Source of the DNA: an uncultured Formosa sp.
GTDB lineage: Bacteria; Bacteroidota; Bacteroidia; Flavobacteriales; Flavobacteriaceae
Length of the DNA: 64,000 nt
NCBI GenBank assembly: GCA_902516685.1
Contig: CABXZJ010000002.1
Coordinates: 1 to 64,000 of the forward strand
Direction of reading: 5' to 3'
A program made the translations under genes and the position numbers. The notes beneath the pieces are model-generated. The model searched no databases, had not been told where the DNA came from, and was given only the letters and a program-made list of their open reading frames with translations. Of the stretch, positions 41,062 to 50,378 are shown one piece after another (position 1 is the stretch's first letter; the number at the start of each line of letters is the position of its first letter).

Positions 41062-42402
41062 TTAGTTGAAAATAGCCTTGTAAATATCATTCCCGTTAGC
41101 AAATAAAACTAGTGCAATTAAAATTAAAAAGCCAATTGTTTGCGCATATCCCATAAATTTATCTGAGGGCTTTTTCCTAGTTATCATTTCATATAACAAA
41201 AACATTACATGCCCTCCATCTAACGCTGGAATTGGTAGTAAATTTAGAACTCCAAGCATTATAGACAGAAAAGCTGTAATCGTCCAAAAATTAATCCAGC
41301 TCCAGTAATCTGGAAAAATATCAAGAATAGCTTTAAATCCTCCAACCCCCTTGTAAGCCCCTGTGCTCGGTGAAAATATTAATTTTAACTGCATCCAGTA
41401 ACCTGTAACCTGGGTCGAAAACTTATTTAATCCAACTCCAATGCTTTCGCTAAAACTATAATCTTTTCTAATAATTTTAAAAAATCCTGCTTCTGCAAAA
41501 GCTTTTCTGGATCTTACCAAATTGAATTCTATTTTACCTTCACTGTTTACCTGAACTTGACGCTCCAAAAAGGCACCGTTTCTAGAAATTTCTATTCTCA
41601 CTGCTTGGCCATTTTTTGCATTAAGTAACGGACCTGATTGATCTATAAATTGAGCTGGTTTGCCGTCAATACTAACTAAAACATCACCAGGCTGTATGTC
41701 AATATTAGAATTAATTGAGCCTTCAACAGGTTTTGAAAAAATAAATGGGACTCTTAGGTCAATAAAACCTTTTGAAATGGAAGAGCTAAGCTGACCAAGA
41801 AAATCAATTGGAAATTCAAGGTTTTGTAAATACCCATTACGCTCAATAGTAATACTTTTTGCAGTAATTATTTTTGTTCGAACTTCTGATGCATAAACAA
41901 CTTCAGAGCCGTCAATGGCTAAGATTTTATCGCCTGTCTTAATACCAATTTTTTCAAGTACTGGGTTTGAAATCAAATAACCACCACGTAGACTCTTAGC
42001 GTCAATATCAACATTGCCATAAACAAAAGCTAATATTATGTAAATGAATGCTGCTAAAATAAAGTTAACGGTTACCCCTCCAAGCATAATGATTAAACGC
42101 TGCCAAGATGGTTTGGATCTAAACTCCCATGGCTGGGGTTCTTTTTGCATTTGCTCAGTATCCATACTCTCGTCAATCATACCTGCAATCTTGACATATC
42201 CGCCAAGAGGTAGCCAGCCTATTCCGTATACAGTTTCACCGATTTTTTTCTTAAATAATGAGAATTTTACATCGAAAAAAAGATAAAATTTTTCAACGCG
42301 AGTTTTAAACAACTTAGCGGGGATAAAATGCCCGAGCTCATGTAAAACAATAAGCAGTGAAAGGCTTAGTAGAAATTGAGATATCTGTATAAATAATTGC
42401 AT
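41062..42402 (-). CDS. rseP: RIP metalloprotease RseP (site-2 protease)
   Basis: An intramembrane zinc protease that cleaves anti-sigma factors and other membrane-bound substrates. HELGH at residues 21-25 is the zinc motif in TM1, and the third ligand Asp lies in NLLPIPALDGGH near residue 395. Between them is a PDZ region (residues ~130-280, ILAIDGSEVVYASEV and GDVLVSIDGKPAQF), possibly two PDZ units. Length 446 aa is normal. The gene is next to tRNA-Asn, transcribed toward it, and marks the return to core genome. Confidence 0.94.
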   Translation of the reverse strand: MQLFIQISQFLLSLSLLIVLHELGHFIPAKLFKTRVEKFYLFFDVKFSLFKKKIGETVYGIGWLPLGGYVKIAGMIDESMDTEQMQKEPQPWEFRSKPSWQRLIIMLGGVTVNFILAAFIYIILAFVYGNVDIDAKSLRGGYLISNPVLEKIGIKTGDKILAIDGSEVVYASEVRTKIITAKSITIERNGYLQNLEFPIDFLGQLSSSISKGFIDLRVPFIFSKPVEGSINSNIDIQPGDVLVSIDGKPAQFIDQSGPLLNAKNGQAVRIEISRNGAFLERQVQVNSEGKIEFNLVRSRKAFAEAGFFKIIRKDYSFSESIGVGLNKFSTQVTGYWMQLKLIFSPSTGAYKGVGGFKAILDIFPDYWSWINFWTITAFLSIMLGVLNLLPIPALDGGHVMFLLYEMITRKKPSDKFMGYAQTIGFLILIALVLFANGNDIYKAIFN

Positions 42403-42500
42403 GGGATTTTTTCAATTTGGATGACAAATGTAGTAGTTTTAGTCATAGGAACAAAACCAATTAAAAAGTGATTTAAAGTCAATTTTTATCCTTTGTATTG

Positions 42501-42508
42501 TACCTTTG
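42501..42508 (+). promoter_or_regulatory. -7 promoter element of the SCO gene
   Basis: TACCTTTG (TAnnTTTG) 16 bases before the ATG at 42524. This favours 42524 over an in-frame ATG at 42506, which would overlap the element. Confidence 0.55.
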
Positions 42509-42523
42509 TCTTTTGGAAGAGAA

Positions 42524-43201
42524 ATGATTCTTAGAATATTAAAAAAATATTGGATTTTTATCACAACATTGGGAGTTCTGTCTGTTGCAATCCTAATTGC
42601 TTTTTACAACATCCTCAAACCAATAAAAGTTTTACCTATTTATCAGCCTTCTCAAGTAAATTCCGAACTAGTTGACACTACGATTCAGTACAAAAAAAAG
42701 TACCACAAAATTTCAGATTTTGAACTTATTAATCAAAATGGAGACACAATTACACAAGCTGATTACAATGGTAAAATATACATTGCTGATTTCTTTTTTA
42801 CAACATGCCAAACTATTTGCCCAATAATGACAGACCATATGGTTAAAATTCAAGATGAAACAATTAACGATCTAGATATATTGCTCTTATCGCACAGCGT
42901 TACTCCAGAAATTGACTCTGTTGAAAAATTAAATAAATATGCTAAAATAAAAGGGGTTAATGCTTCTAAATGGAATTTAGTAACTGGAGATAAAAAACAA
43001 ATATATGATTTAGCTAGGAAATCCTATTTAGCAGTCAAGGATAATGAAAATAGTGACCCATACGATATGATTCACACTGAAAACTTCATGCTTATTGATC
43101 AAAAAAAACAAATCCGTGGATTTTACGATGGCACTGACCCCGAAGCAATTGAAGACCTTTTAGATGATATAAAATTGTTAAAAGCCAGTTTGTATAATTG
43201 A
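42524..43201 (+). CDS. SCO1/SenC family copper chaperone-like protein
   Basis: A 225-aa membrane-anchored thioredoxin-fold protein (start at 42524, MILRILKKYW). One N-terminal helix (~residues 10-30) is followed by the periplasmic domain with TTCQTICPIM (copper-binding CxxxC) and the conserved His in MIHTENFMLID. SCO proteins deliver copper to, or reduce the CuA site of, cytochrome oxidase. It opens the metal-related block that continues with feoAB. Confidence 0.92.
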   Translation: MILRILKKYWIFITTLGVLSVAILIAFYNILKPIKVLPIYQPSQVNSELVDTTIQYKKKYHKISDFELINQNGDTITQADYNGKIYIADFFFTTCQTICPIMTDHMVKIQDETINDLDILLLSHSVTPEIDSVEKLNKYAKIKGVNASKWNLVTGDKKQIYDLARKSYLAVKDNENSDPYDMIHTENFMLIDQKKQIRGFYDGTDPEAIEDLLDDIKLLKASLYN

Positions 43202-43209
43202 TCTTTTAT

Positions 43210-43217
43210 TACTTTTG
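43210..43217 (+). promoter_or_regulatory. -7 promoter element of feoAB
   Basis: TACTTTTG (TAnnTTTG), 20 bases before the feoA ATG. Confidence 0.5.
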
Positions 43218-43237
43218 TATGGATTGAATAATGCTAA

Positions 43238-43477
43238 ATGGCTATGAAATTTTCAATTGCAGACTTGAAAAAAGGAGAGCGTGGAATTATAAAAGACAGT
43301 TCTTCCAAAGATATACCACTCAAATTAATTGAGATGGGTTGCTTGCCAGGAAATGAAGTTCAGTTGCTGCAGCTTGCCCCTTTTTCAGACCCATTATACC
43401 TGAATATAAATGACAGCTTTTTAGCTATTCGTAAAGAAACAGCTACCCTTATTTTAATTGACAAAATTAATGAGTAA
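43238..43477 (+). CDS. feoA: Ferrous iron transport protein A
   Basis: A 79-aa SH3-like protein (SIADLKKGERGIIKD ... KLIEMGCLPGNEVQLLQLAPFSDPLYL ... FLAIRKETATLILI), the usual FeoA pattern. It assists the FeoB ferrous iron permease in the cytoplasm. Its last codons overlap the start of feoB (ATG at 43470), indicating translational coupling. Confidence 0.93.
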   Translation: MAMKFSIADLKKGERGIIKDSSSKDIPLKLIEMGCLPGNEVQLLQLAPFSDPLYLNINDSFLAIRKETATLILIDKINE

Positions 43478-45572
43478 ACAAATTAAAGTAGCGCTCATTG
43501 GTAACCCCAATACAGGTAAAACATCTGTATTTAATTCTCTTACAGGGTTAAATCAAAAAGTTGGTAATTATCCTGGAATAACGGTTGACAAAAAAGAAGG
43601 TGTTTGTAAATTATCCAGGGGAGTAAAAGCTTACATATTAGACCTTCCTGGAACCTACAGCTTAAACGCATCCTCAGTGGATGAAAGTGTAGTTATCGAA
43701 CTTTTACTGAATAAGAAAGATAAAGATTATCCAGACGTTGCTGTTGTTATAAGTGATGTTGAAAACCTAAAAAGAAACTTGCTTTTATTTACGCAAATTA
43801 AAGATTTAAAAATCCCATGTATTTTGGTAATCAATATGAGCGATGTGATGAAGCGCAAAGGCATTACAATAGACGTTCCTTTGCTTGAAGGTGAATTACA
43901 CACGAAGGTTGCCCTAGTTAGTACCCGGAAAGGGACTGGAATAGAGGAATTGAAAATATTAATTGAGCAGTATAAGAAATTGTCAATGGCTCAATGTTTG
44001 GATATAACTAATATAGATACTACTTATTTTGAACGCCTACAAAAAGCATTTCCAAATCAAAATATCTATAAACTTTGGCTAGTGATAACTCAAGATGTTA
44101 ATTTTAGAAGTATAGTGCGAAAAGAATTAGATGTATTAAAATTTCAAACAAAATCGAAATCAGAACTCAAACGCCTTCAGCAAAAAGAAACTATAAAGCG
44201 TTACCAGTTTATCAATAACACTCTTAAAAGGGCCTTGTTAATTGATCGCTCAAAAGCTAAAGACTTAAGAAATAAAATAGATAGGGTTTTAACACACAAA
44301 ATATGGGGTTACCTAATATTTTTTAGCTTACTGTTACTTATTTTTCAAGCTATATACGATTGGGCAACCTTCCCAATGGACTTAATTGACACCACTTTTG
44401 CAGGGCTCGCAGATTGGATAAAAAGCAATTTTACTGATGGTGGCAAGATCACCGATTTGATAGCAGAGGGAATTGTATCGGGAGTTGGTGGAGTGGTTAT
44501 TTTTATCCCACAAATTGCCTTTCTATTTTTATTTATATCAATTTTAGAAGAAAGCGGCTATATGAGTCGTGTTGTTTTCTTAATGGACCGAATTATGCGT
44601 CGATTTGGGATTAGTGGTAAAAGTGTAGTTCCTCTAATTTCTGGAACTGCTTGTGCTATTCCTGCGGTTATGGCTACTCGAAATATTGAAAATTGGAAAG
44701 AACGTTTAATTACTATACTAGTAATCCCTTTCACTACCTGTGCAGCTCGCCTTCCGGTTTATCTCATTATTATTGCTCTAATTATTCCTGAAGGAACCCT
44801 TCTTGGATTTAGCTACCAAGCCTTGACCCTTATGATGTTGTATCTTATTGGATTTGGGATGGCTATATTTTCTGCCTACATTCTAGATCGATTTATGAAA
44901 ACAAATCGTAAAACCTTTTTTGTAGTAGAAATGCCAAATTATAAATTCCCCCTACTTAAAAATGTTTTAATCACCGTTATTGAAAAAACTAAAACTTTTG
45001 TTTTTGAGGCGGGTAAAATTATCTTGGCTATCTCTGTTATACTTTGGGTAATGGCTTCATATGGCCCAGGTGAAAAATTTTCAAATGCAGATATTATTGT
45101 CGCTCAACAAAATACTTCAGTGTCCGAAAGTGAGCTTGAAGATAAGATAGCTGCTTACCGACTTGAACATTCTTTAATTGGCATAGTAGGTAAAACAATA
45201 GAGCCAGTTATCAAACCTTTAGGTTACGACTGGAAAATAGGTATAGGCTTGATAGCATCTTTTGCAGCCAGAGAAGTCTTTGTTGGGACCTTAGCTACAA
45301 TTTATAGCGTGGGAAGTTCAGCAGAAAACGATGGCATTGAAACAATCAAAACAAGGATGGCAAATGAACGTTACAAGGATGGTACAAAAGTGTTTACATT
45401 CGCTTCTGGAATCTCTTTACTGCTTTTTTATGCATTTGCTATGCAGTGTATGAGTACGCTTGCTATTGTAAAAAGAGAAACTAAAAGTTGGAAATGGCCA
45501 ATGATTCAACTTGTGGGGATGAGTTTAATTGCCTATATTTTTGCTTTAATTTCTTTCCAAATATTAAACTAA
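43470..45572 (+). CDS. feoB: Ferrous iron transport protein B
   Basis: A 700-aa inner membrane Fe(II) transporter. The start at 43470 (MSKQIKVALIG) is preferred because it overlaps feoA in the normal way. The N-terminal G-protein has G1 GNPNTGKTS (residues ~11-19), a G2/G3 region (DLPGTYSLN) and G4 NMSD. The membrane part has the two gate regions, with SGTACAIPAVMATR and PFTTCAARLPVY (conserved Cys) and later SFAAREVFVGTLAT. It is followed by the Cys-rich FeoB partner gene. Confidence 0.96.
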   Translation: MSKQIKVALIGNPNTGKTSVFNSLTGLNQKVGNYPGITVDKKEGVCKLSRGVKAYILDLPGTYSLNASSVDESVVIELLLNKKDKDYPDVAVVISDVENLKRNLLLFTQIKDLKIPCILVINMSDVMKRKGITIDVPLLEGELHTKVALVSTRKGTGIEELKILIEQYKKLSMAQCLDITNIDTTYFERLQKAFPNQNIYKLWLVITQDVNFRSIVRKELDVLKFQTKSKSELKRLQQKETIKRYQFINNTLKRALLIDRSKAKDLRNKIDRVLTHKIWGYLIFFSLLLLIFQAIYDWATFPMDLIDTTFAGLADWIKSNFTDGGKITDLIAEGIVSGVGGVVIFIPQIAFLFLFISILEESGYMSRVVFLMDRIMRRFGISGKSVVPLISGTACAIPAVMATRNIENWKERLITILVIPFTTCAARLPVYLIIIALIIPEGTLLGFSYQALTLMMLYLIGFGMAIFSAYILDRFMKTNRKTFFVVEMPNYKFPLLKNVLITVIEKTKTFVFEAGKIILAISVILWVMASYGPGEKFSNADIIVAQQNTSVSESELEDKIAAYRLEHSLIGIVGKTIEPVIKPLGYDWKIGIGLIASFAAREVFVGTLATIYSVGSSAENDGIETIKTRMANERYKDGTKVFTFASGISLLLFYAFAMQCMSTLAIVKRETKSWKWPMIQLVGMSLIAYIFALISFQILN

Positions 45573-45576
45573 ACCT

Positions 45577-45705
45577 ATGAATCCGACTCTAGAAACCATT
45601 ATATTATTTGGAGCCCTTATAGCAGCTATTTTATTCATATTTAGAAAAAGAATTTGGAAAAAGAGTAAAGATGGGGATTGTGGAAATGGAAATTGTAAAT
45701 GCTAA
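45577..45705 (+). CDS. FeoB-associated Cys-rich membrane protein
   Basis: A 42-aa protein with one membrane helix (residues ~6-24, TIILFGALIAAILFIFRK) and a short basic then Cys-rich tail (KDGDCGNGNCKC). It begins 4 bases after the feoB stop and belongs to the small FeoB-associated protein family (FeoC-like position, different fold). The gene is short enough to be missed by automatic calling. Confidence 0.85.
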   Translation: MNPTLETIILFGALIAAILFIFRKRIWKKSKDGDCGNGNCKC

Positions 45706-45706
45706 A

Positions 45707-46531
45707 CTAGCCTAAGGCGACGTCTAAAATCATCATTACAATAAAACCTCCTATAAAACCTAATGTAGCAATGTCAGTGTATTTGTCACGCTGCGTTTCT
45801 GGAATAACTTCCTCAACAACAACAAAAATCATTGCTCCCGCAGCGAATGATAAGGCATATGGTAAAATTGGGGTGAAGAATGTAACCGCCAAAGCACCAA
45901 TAACAGCAGCTATGGGTTCAACTATAGCAGACATTTGACCATACCAAAAACTTTTAAAACGACTAACTCCTTGACGTCTTAACGGCATTGAAACAGCAAT
46001 ACCCTCTGGAAAATTTTGAATACCAATCCCAAGAGCTAAAGCAACTGCCCCTCCAATGGTTGCTTCAGGGATTCCTGCTGCAACTCCCCCAAACAAAACT
46101 CCAACAGCAAGACCCTCTGGAATATTATGCATAGTTATCGCAGAAACTAGCAATGTGGTTCTATGCCAAGGAGATTTAACACCTTCTTTTTCATTGTCCT
46201 TAAAATTTATATGTAAGTGCGGAAGTATTTTATCTAGCCCATATAGAAATAGTGCTCCTAATCCAAATCCAACAGCTGATGGCATGACTTTCACAAAGCC
46301 TTCTCCTGGACTCATTTCAATACCGGGAGCCAATAAACTCCAAAAGCTAGCTGCTACCATTACTCCACCTGTGAAACCAAGCATACCATCAAGGACACCA
46401 CGATTCATTCCCTTAAATAAAAAAACTAGAGAAGCTCCTAGAGCTGTTAAAATCCAAGTAAAAAGGGAAGCATAGAAAGCTGCTAGTACTGGATTTATAG
46501 ATTCAAAATAAGTGATTACAGTATCTAACAT
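45707..46531 (-). CDS. ZIP-family metal transporter
   Basis: A 274-aa protein with eight hydrophobic segments. The ZIP metal motifs are visible: HNIPEGLAVGVLFGGV (TM4) and QNFPEGIAVSMPLRR (TM5), with a His-containing loop (HLHINFKDNEKEG). It imports divalent metals such as Zn, Mn or Fe. It lies 2 bases downstream of a DtxR/MntR-like regulator gene, so metal-responsive control is likely. Confidence 0.93.
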   Translation of the reverse strand: MLDTVITYFESINPVLAAFYASLFTWILTALGASLVFLFKGMNRGVLDGMLGFTGGVMVAASFWSLLAPGIEMSPGEGFVKVMPSAVGFGLGALFLYGLDKILPHLHINFKDNEKEGVKSPWHRTTLLVSAITMHNIPEGLAVGVLFGGVAAGIPEATIGGAVALALGIGIQNFPEGIAVSMPLRRQGVSRFKSFWYGQMSAIVEPIAAVIGALAVTFFTPILPYALSFAAGAMIFVVVEEVIPETQRDKYTDIATLGFIGGFIVMMILDVALG

Positions 46532-46533
46532 AT

Positions 46534-47190
46534 TTATATAGTTTTGACAAATAAATTTTGAGCAACTTCTTTTGAAATTAATCGTTTAATATTATTTATT
46601 TTGACAGTCATAGATTCATCATAAGACTCTTTGGAAAGAACATCTATGTTGGTTCCCAAAGCAATATTATATTTATCTAAATATTGTAAAAATTCGGAAG
46701 ATGAGTCCTTCACTCCTACACAAATACAACTTTGGGATTGATTGACCTTTGCCAGTAGTAATTTTTTAGTTGAAGGTATTTTTCCTTTACTGTCTGGTAT
46801 TGGATCTCCATGTGGGTCTTTAGTTGGATAGTCTAAAAAGCTGTCTAATTCTTGAGTTAGTTTTTCAGATTTTATATGCTCTAGTTGTTCAGCAACATCA
46901 TGTACCTCGTCCCATGAAAAATGTAACTTATCAACTAAAAATACCTCCCACAAGCGATGCTTTCTAATGACAGCAGCAGCAGCTAATCTACCATTGTTAG
47001 TAAGCTTTACACCTCTATATTTTTGATAAGCTACAAAATCCTTTTCTGATAGCTTTTTGATCATATCCGTTGCAGAAGAGGCCTTTGTTTCCATTTTTCT
47101 AGCAATAGCGTTAGTGCTAACCGCTTGATTGTCCTGCTTAGATAAATGAAAAATTGCCTTAAGGTAATTTTCTTCTGAAAGTGTGACCAT
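46534..47190 (-). CDS. DtxR/MntR-family metal-dependent regulator
   Basis: A 218-aa regulator, start at 47190 (MVTLSEENYLKAIFHLSKQ). It has an N-terminal winged helix (NAIARKMETKASSATDMIKKLSEKDFVAYQKYRGVKLT), a dimerisation/metal-binding domain with the typical HKLRWEVFLVD-like stretch (HRLWEVFLVDKLHFSWDEVHDVAEQLEHI), and a C-terminal FeoA-like domain. It usually represses metal uptake genes when Mn or Fe is plentiful. It forms an operon with the ZIP gene and is divergent from a TonB receptor, with a 16-bp palindrome between them. Confidence 0.92.
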   Translation of the reverse strand: MVTLSEENYLKAIFHLSKQDNQAVSTNAIARKMETKASSATDMIKKLSEKDFVAYQKYRGVKLTNNGRLAAAAVIRKHRLWEVFLVDKLHFSWDEVHDVAEQLEHIKSEKLTQELDSFLDYPTKDPHGDPIPDSKGKIPSTKKLLLAKVNQSQSCICVGVKDSSSEFLQYLDKYNIALGTNIDVLSKESYDESMTVKINNIKRLISKEVAQNLFVKTI

Positions 47191-47221
47191 TTTTAATAAT
47201 TTATACAAATATAAATAAATT

Positions 47222-47237
47222 TTTAGCCTTGTCTAAA
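47222..47237. promoter_or_regulatory. Probable DtxR/MntR operator palindrome
   Basis: TTTAGCCTTGTCTAAA: TTTAG and CTAAA arms around 6 bases, lying between the divergent regulator and TonB receptor genes. Such arms resemble DtxR/MntR-type boxes. Binding is inferred. Confidence 0.55.
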
Positions 47238-47245
47238 TTATAAAG

Positions 47246-47253
47246 TATATTTG
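47246..47253 (+). promoter_or_regulatory. -7 element very close to the TonB receptor ATG
   Basis: TATATTTG matches TAnnTTTG and ends only 4 bases before the ATG at 47258, which would put the transcription start at or near the start codon (leaderless mRNA) if this element is used. Confidence 0.4.
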
Positions 47254-47257
47254 TCCA

Positions 47258-49561
47258 ATGAAGTTAACCAGTCACGTTTTATTATTTTATCTATTAACTG
47301 CCCCTTTTGTATACGGGCAATTCTACAGTGTTAGTGGAAAAATTCAATCCAAAAAAAAACCTTTGGCTTTTGCTAACGTTTTTATTAAAAGTCTTGAAAA
47401 AGGGGCAATTGCTGATGAAAAGGGTGTTTATAAACTAACGGGTCTAAAATCTGGGACCTATATCCTTGAAGTTTCTTTTACTGGCTACACAAGCCTACAA
47501 CAAAAGATTCTAATCACAGATCAAAATACAAGTCTCGATTTTCAATTGGAAGTAAATTCGTCTTTAGAAGAAGTGGTTATAACAGGCACTCGCACCTTTA
47601 AACGCAAAACCAGTAGTCCAGTTATTGTTAATATTTTAAGTAGTACTACTTTAAACAATGTGCAAGCTTGTAATTTGTCAGAAGGTTTAAAATTTCAACC
47701 CGGGTTGCGTGTAGAAACAAACTGTCAAACTTGTAACTACACCCAGCTTCGCATGAATGGCTTGGCCGGTGGCTATTCTCAAATACTTATTAATGGAAGG
47801 CCTATATTTAGTCCACTGACAGGGTTGTATGGACTAGAACAAATTCCCACCAACATGATTGAAAGGATAGAAACCATTAGAGGCGGCGGTTCAACGCTTT
47901 ATGGCTCTAGTGCAATTGGAGGAGTCGTTAATATAATTACCAAAATTCCAAAATCGAATAATATAGAACTAAGCTATGTACACCAAAGCATTAAAGCAGC
48001 AGCCAATGAAAACATATTTAATGGCAATGCAACAGTTGTTTCAAAGAACAAATCAGCAGGAATCGCCTTATTCGCAAATAAAAGAAATCGGGAATATTAC
48101 GATGCTAATGGGGACAATTTCTCAGAACTTCCTGCACTTGAAAATAGTGCCTATGGAGCCAGCCTTTTCTACTTACCTAGTGAAAACCAAAAATTTGAAG
48201 CCAGTGTCAGTCATTTAAACGAATACCGCTACGGAGGAGAAATGATCGACCAGACCGTGTACTTAAACCAACAAGCTGAAGAACGTAATCACGATGTGTG
48301 GATGGGAAGTTTGGATTATCAAATCAATTTTAATGATGATAATAATGCTATAATCGCATATCTTTCAGGACAGCGAACAAAACGCGACCATTACACCGGA
48401 ATCTTTCCGGATGACCCAACAGCGATAGAAGCCCATTTAAGCAGTCCTCCTTACGGCATTTCAAAAACAACGACTTTCCAAGGTGGGGTGCAATTCAACC
48501 AACGAATGAATCGTTTTTTTAAGGGGGCTAATGTAATAACATTAGGTGGTGAGTATCTAAGAGATGCGGTTTTAGATGATATAGCAGCTTACAATTACAA
48601 CATTGATCAAACGACTGAAAGCCAGGCTTTGTTTTTACAAAGCGATTGGGAAATTATACCAGCTCTTAGCTTGCTTTCCGGCATCAGAATGGAGCGCCAT
48701 AATTTGGTAAATAAGCTCATTTTTAGCCCCCGTATTTCATTGATGTACAAACCACAATCTGTACTACAAATTCGAACGACCTGGAGTAGTGGTTTTAGAG
48801 CGCCACAAGCCTTTGATGCCGACTTACACATTGCTTTCGCAGGAGGTGGTATCTCAAGAATTTCATTGGCAGAAAACCTCATAGAAGAGCGCTCAAATAG
48901 CTTTAGCGCATCAGTTAATTACGATTACCCTACTGAAAATTATATTTTTGGATTCACCCTGGAGGGGTTTTATACTACCTTAAATGATGCCTTTTTTCTC
49001 GCACCCCTTGGTGAGGATGCCTATGGAAAACGTTTTGAAAAACAAAATGGTGACACGGCTAGAGTACAAGGAATGACTGTGGAGTTACGTGCAAATTATA
49101 AAAAGAAAATTGAGCTTGAAACAGGGTTTAACATCCAATCTAGTCGTTACGATAGAGCCGTTGAGGTGATTGAAGGATTCTCAGCCACTCGAGAATTTTT
49201 ACGAACCCCAAATCAATATGGCTTTGCCACCTTAAATTTCATGCCCAATGAAAAATTTAAAAGTAATCTTAATTACGTCTACACTGGTCCTATGAAATTA
49301 TTGCATTTGGCAGGTGCTCCAGAACAAAGCATAGATGGGGTTTTAACTTCCAAATCTTTTTCTGAAATTGGCTTTAGGACAAGTTATAGTTTTGTTTTAA
49401 AAAATACAAGACCAAAATTGGAAGTTTTTGGAGGTATAAAAAATATTTTAGATGCTTATCAAACTGATTTTGATAGTGGTAAAAATAGAGATAGTAATTA
49501 TGTTTATGGACCGGCAACACCAAGAACATATTTCTTAGGTATAAAAATAAGCAGTTTTTAA
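47258..49561 (+). CDS. TonB-dependent outer membrane receptor
   Basis: A 767-aa receptor with a signal peptide (MKLTSHVLLFYLLTAPFVYG), a carboxypeptidase-like regulatory domain (residues ~25-105, KKPLAFANVFIKSLEKGAIADEKG), a plug with a Cys pair (VETNCQTCNYTQLRMNGL) and LYGSSAIGGVVNIITK, and a barrel ending in IKISSF. Position opposite the MntR-like gene, next to ZIP and Feo genes, suggests uptake of a metal chelate or metal. The exact ligand is not shown. The 3' end overlaps the convergent DjlA-like gene by 4 bases. Confidence 0.92.
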   Translation: MKLTSHVLLFYLLTAPFVYGQFYSVSGKIQSKKKPLAFANVFIKSLEKGAIADEKGVYKLTGLKSGTYILEVSFTGYTSLQQKILITDQNTSLDFQLEVNSSLEEVVITGTRTFKRKTSSPVIVNILSSTTLNNVQACNLSEGLKFQPGLRVETNCQTCNYTQLRMNGLAGGYSQILINGRPIFSPLTGLYGLEQIPTNMIERIETIRGGGSTLYGSSAIGGVVNIITKIPKSNNIELSYVHQSIKAAANENIFNGNATVVSKNKSAGIALFANKRNREYYDANGDNFSELPALENSAYGASLFYLPSENQKFEASVSHLNEYRYGGEMIDQTVYLNQQAEERNHDVWMGSLDYQINFNDDNNAIIAYLSGQRTKRDHYTGIFPDDPTAIEAHLSSPPYGISKTTTFQGGVQFNQRMNRFFKGANVITLGGEYLRDAVLDDIAAYNYNIDQTTESQALFLQSDWEIIPALSLLSGIRMERHNLVNKLIFSPRISLMYKPQSVLQIRTTWSSGFRAPQAFDADLHIAFAGGGISRISLAENLIEERSNSFSASVNYDYPTENYIFGFTLEGFYTTLNDAFFLAPLGEDAYGKRFEKQNGDTARVQGMTVELRANYKKKIELETGFNIQSSRYDRAVEVIEGFSATREFLRTPNQYGFATLNFMPNEKFKSNLNYVYTGPMKLLHLAGAPEQSIDGVLTSKSFSEIGFRTSYSFVLKNTRPKLEVFGGIKNILDAYQTDFDSGKNRDSNYVYGPATPRTYFLGIKISSF

Positions 49562-50283
49562 AATCCAAGTTCTGATCGCAACTGATCATAGGCTTCCTGA
49601 ACTTTCCTAAACTTTTCCTCAGCCCCTTTCAGATGGGCCTCACCAAGATGTAGTACTTTGTCAGGATGGAATTTTTTAGCCATTTTACGGTAGGCCTTTT
49701 TAATGGCTTGAGGACTTGATCCCCTTTCAATTTCTAAGATTTTATAAGCATTAGCCTGGCTATTATAAAACATGGCCTTGATACTTTTAAAATCGTTTGT
49801 GCTAATTCTTAAGTACTGGGCAATTTGTTCTATGACGGCAACTTCACTAGCTGCTACAGTCCCATCCGCTTTAGCAATCCCAAATAGAAAATGTAATAAT
49901 TGCAAGCGCGAAGCGTGATCCATCATCTTCAAAATCTGCATACAAACTTGTCTTAGAGAAATATTAGATTGTTGATTAATGGCTTTGAATAATTTAAAAG
50001 CATTATTAGCACGTTCCTTACCGTACATTTGAACAAATTGGCGCCTTACAAAATCTAATTCTCGACGATCTTGTTTACCATCGGCTTTTATTACTAAAGA
50101 GGCTAAAACAAGTAAACTAACTTCAAAATCTCCAGACTGAGTTTGTGAGTAAACTTGTTCATATCGCTTAGATTTTGTACTAGTATTTCCGACCAAACTA
50201 CCAATAGCTAAGCCTATGATTGCACCAATTGGACCTCCAAAAGACCAACCAACTGTAGCTCCTATCCATTTTGAAAAACTCAT
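49558..50283 (-). CDS. DjlA-like co-chaperone with TerB and J domains
   Basis: A 241-aa protein with a Gly-rich hydrophobic N-terminus (WIGATVGWSFGGPIGAIIGLAIGSLVG), a TerB/DjlA-type helical domain (VSLLVLASLVIKADGKQDRRELDFVRRQF), and a C-terminal J domain (KILEIERGSSPQAIKKAYRKM, HPD in KKFHPDKV). The J domain stimulates a DnaK partner. Convergent with the TonB receptor gene. Confidence 0.88.
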   Translation of the reverse strand: MSFSKWIGATVGWSFGGPIGAIIGLAIGSLVGNTSTKSKRYEQVYSQTQSGDFEVSLLVLASLVIKADGKQDRRELDFVRRQFVQMYGKERANNAFKLFKAINQQSNISLRQVCMQILKMMDHASRLQLLHFLFGIAKADGTVAASEVAVIEQIAQYLRISTNDFKSIKAMFYNSQANAYKILEIERGSSPQAIKKAYRKMAKKFHPDKVLHLGEAHLKGAEEKFRKVQEAYDQLRSELGF

Positions 50284-50349
50284 TGCTATAAATTATATTT
50301 TGAAGATCAAACCTACGGAATTTCATTCATAATTTGAAACAGAATTGTG

Positions 50350-50357
50350 TATCTTTG
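50350..50357 (+). promoter_or_regulatory. -7 promoter element of the bacilliredoxin gene
   Basis: TATCTTTG (TAnnTTTG) 21 bases before the ATG at 50379. Confidence 0.5.
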
Positions 50358-50378
50358 TCTTAAACTAAAAATAACTTT

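Noticed and set aside
49374..49589. A small minus-strand gene at the end of the TonB receptor
   Set aside because: It is antisense to the conserved barrel end of the receptor and has no family features.
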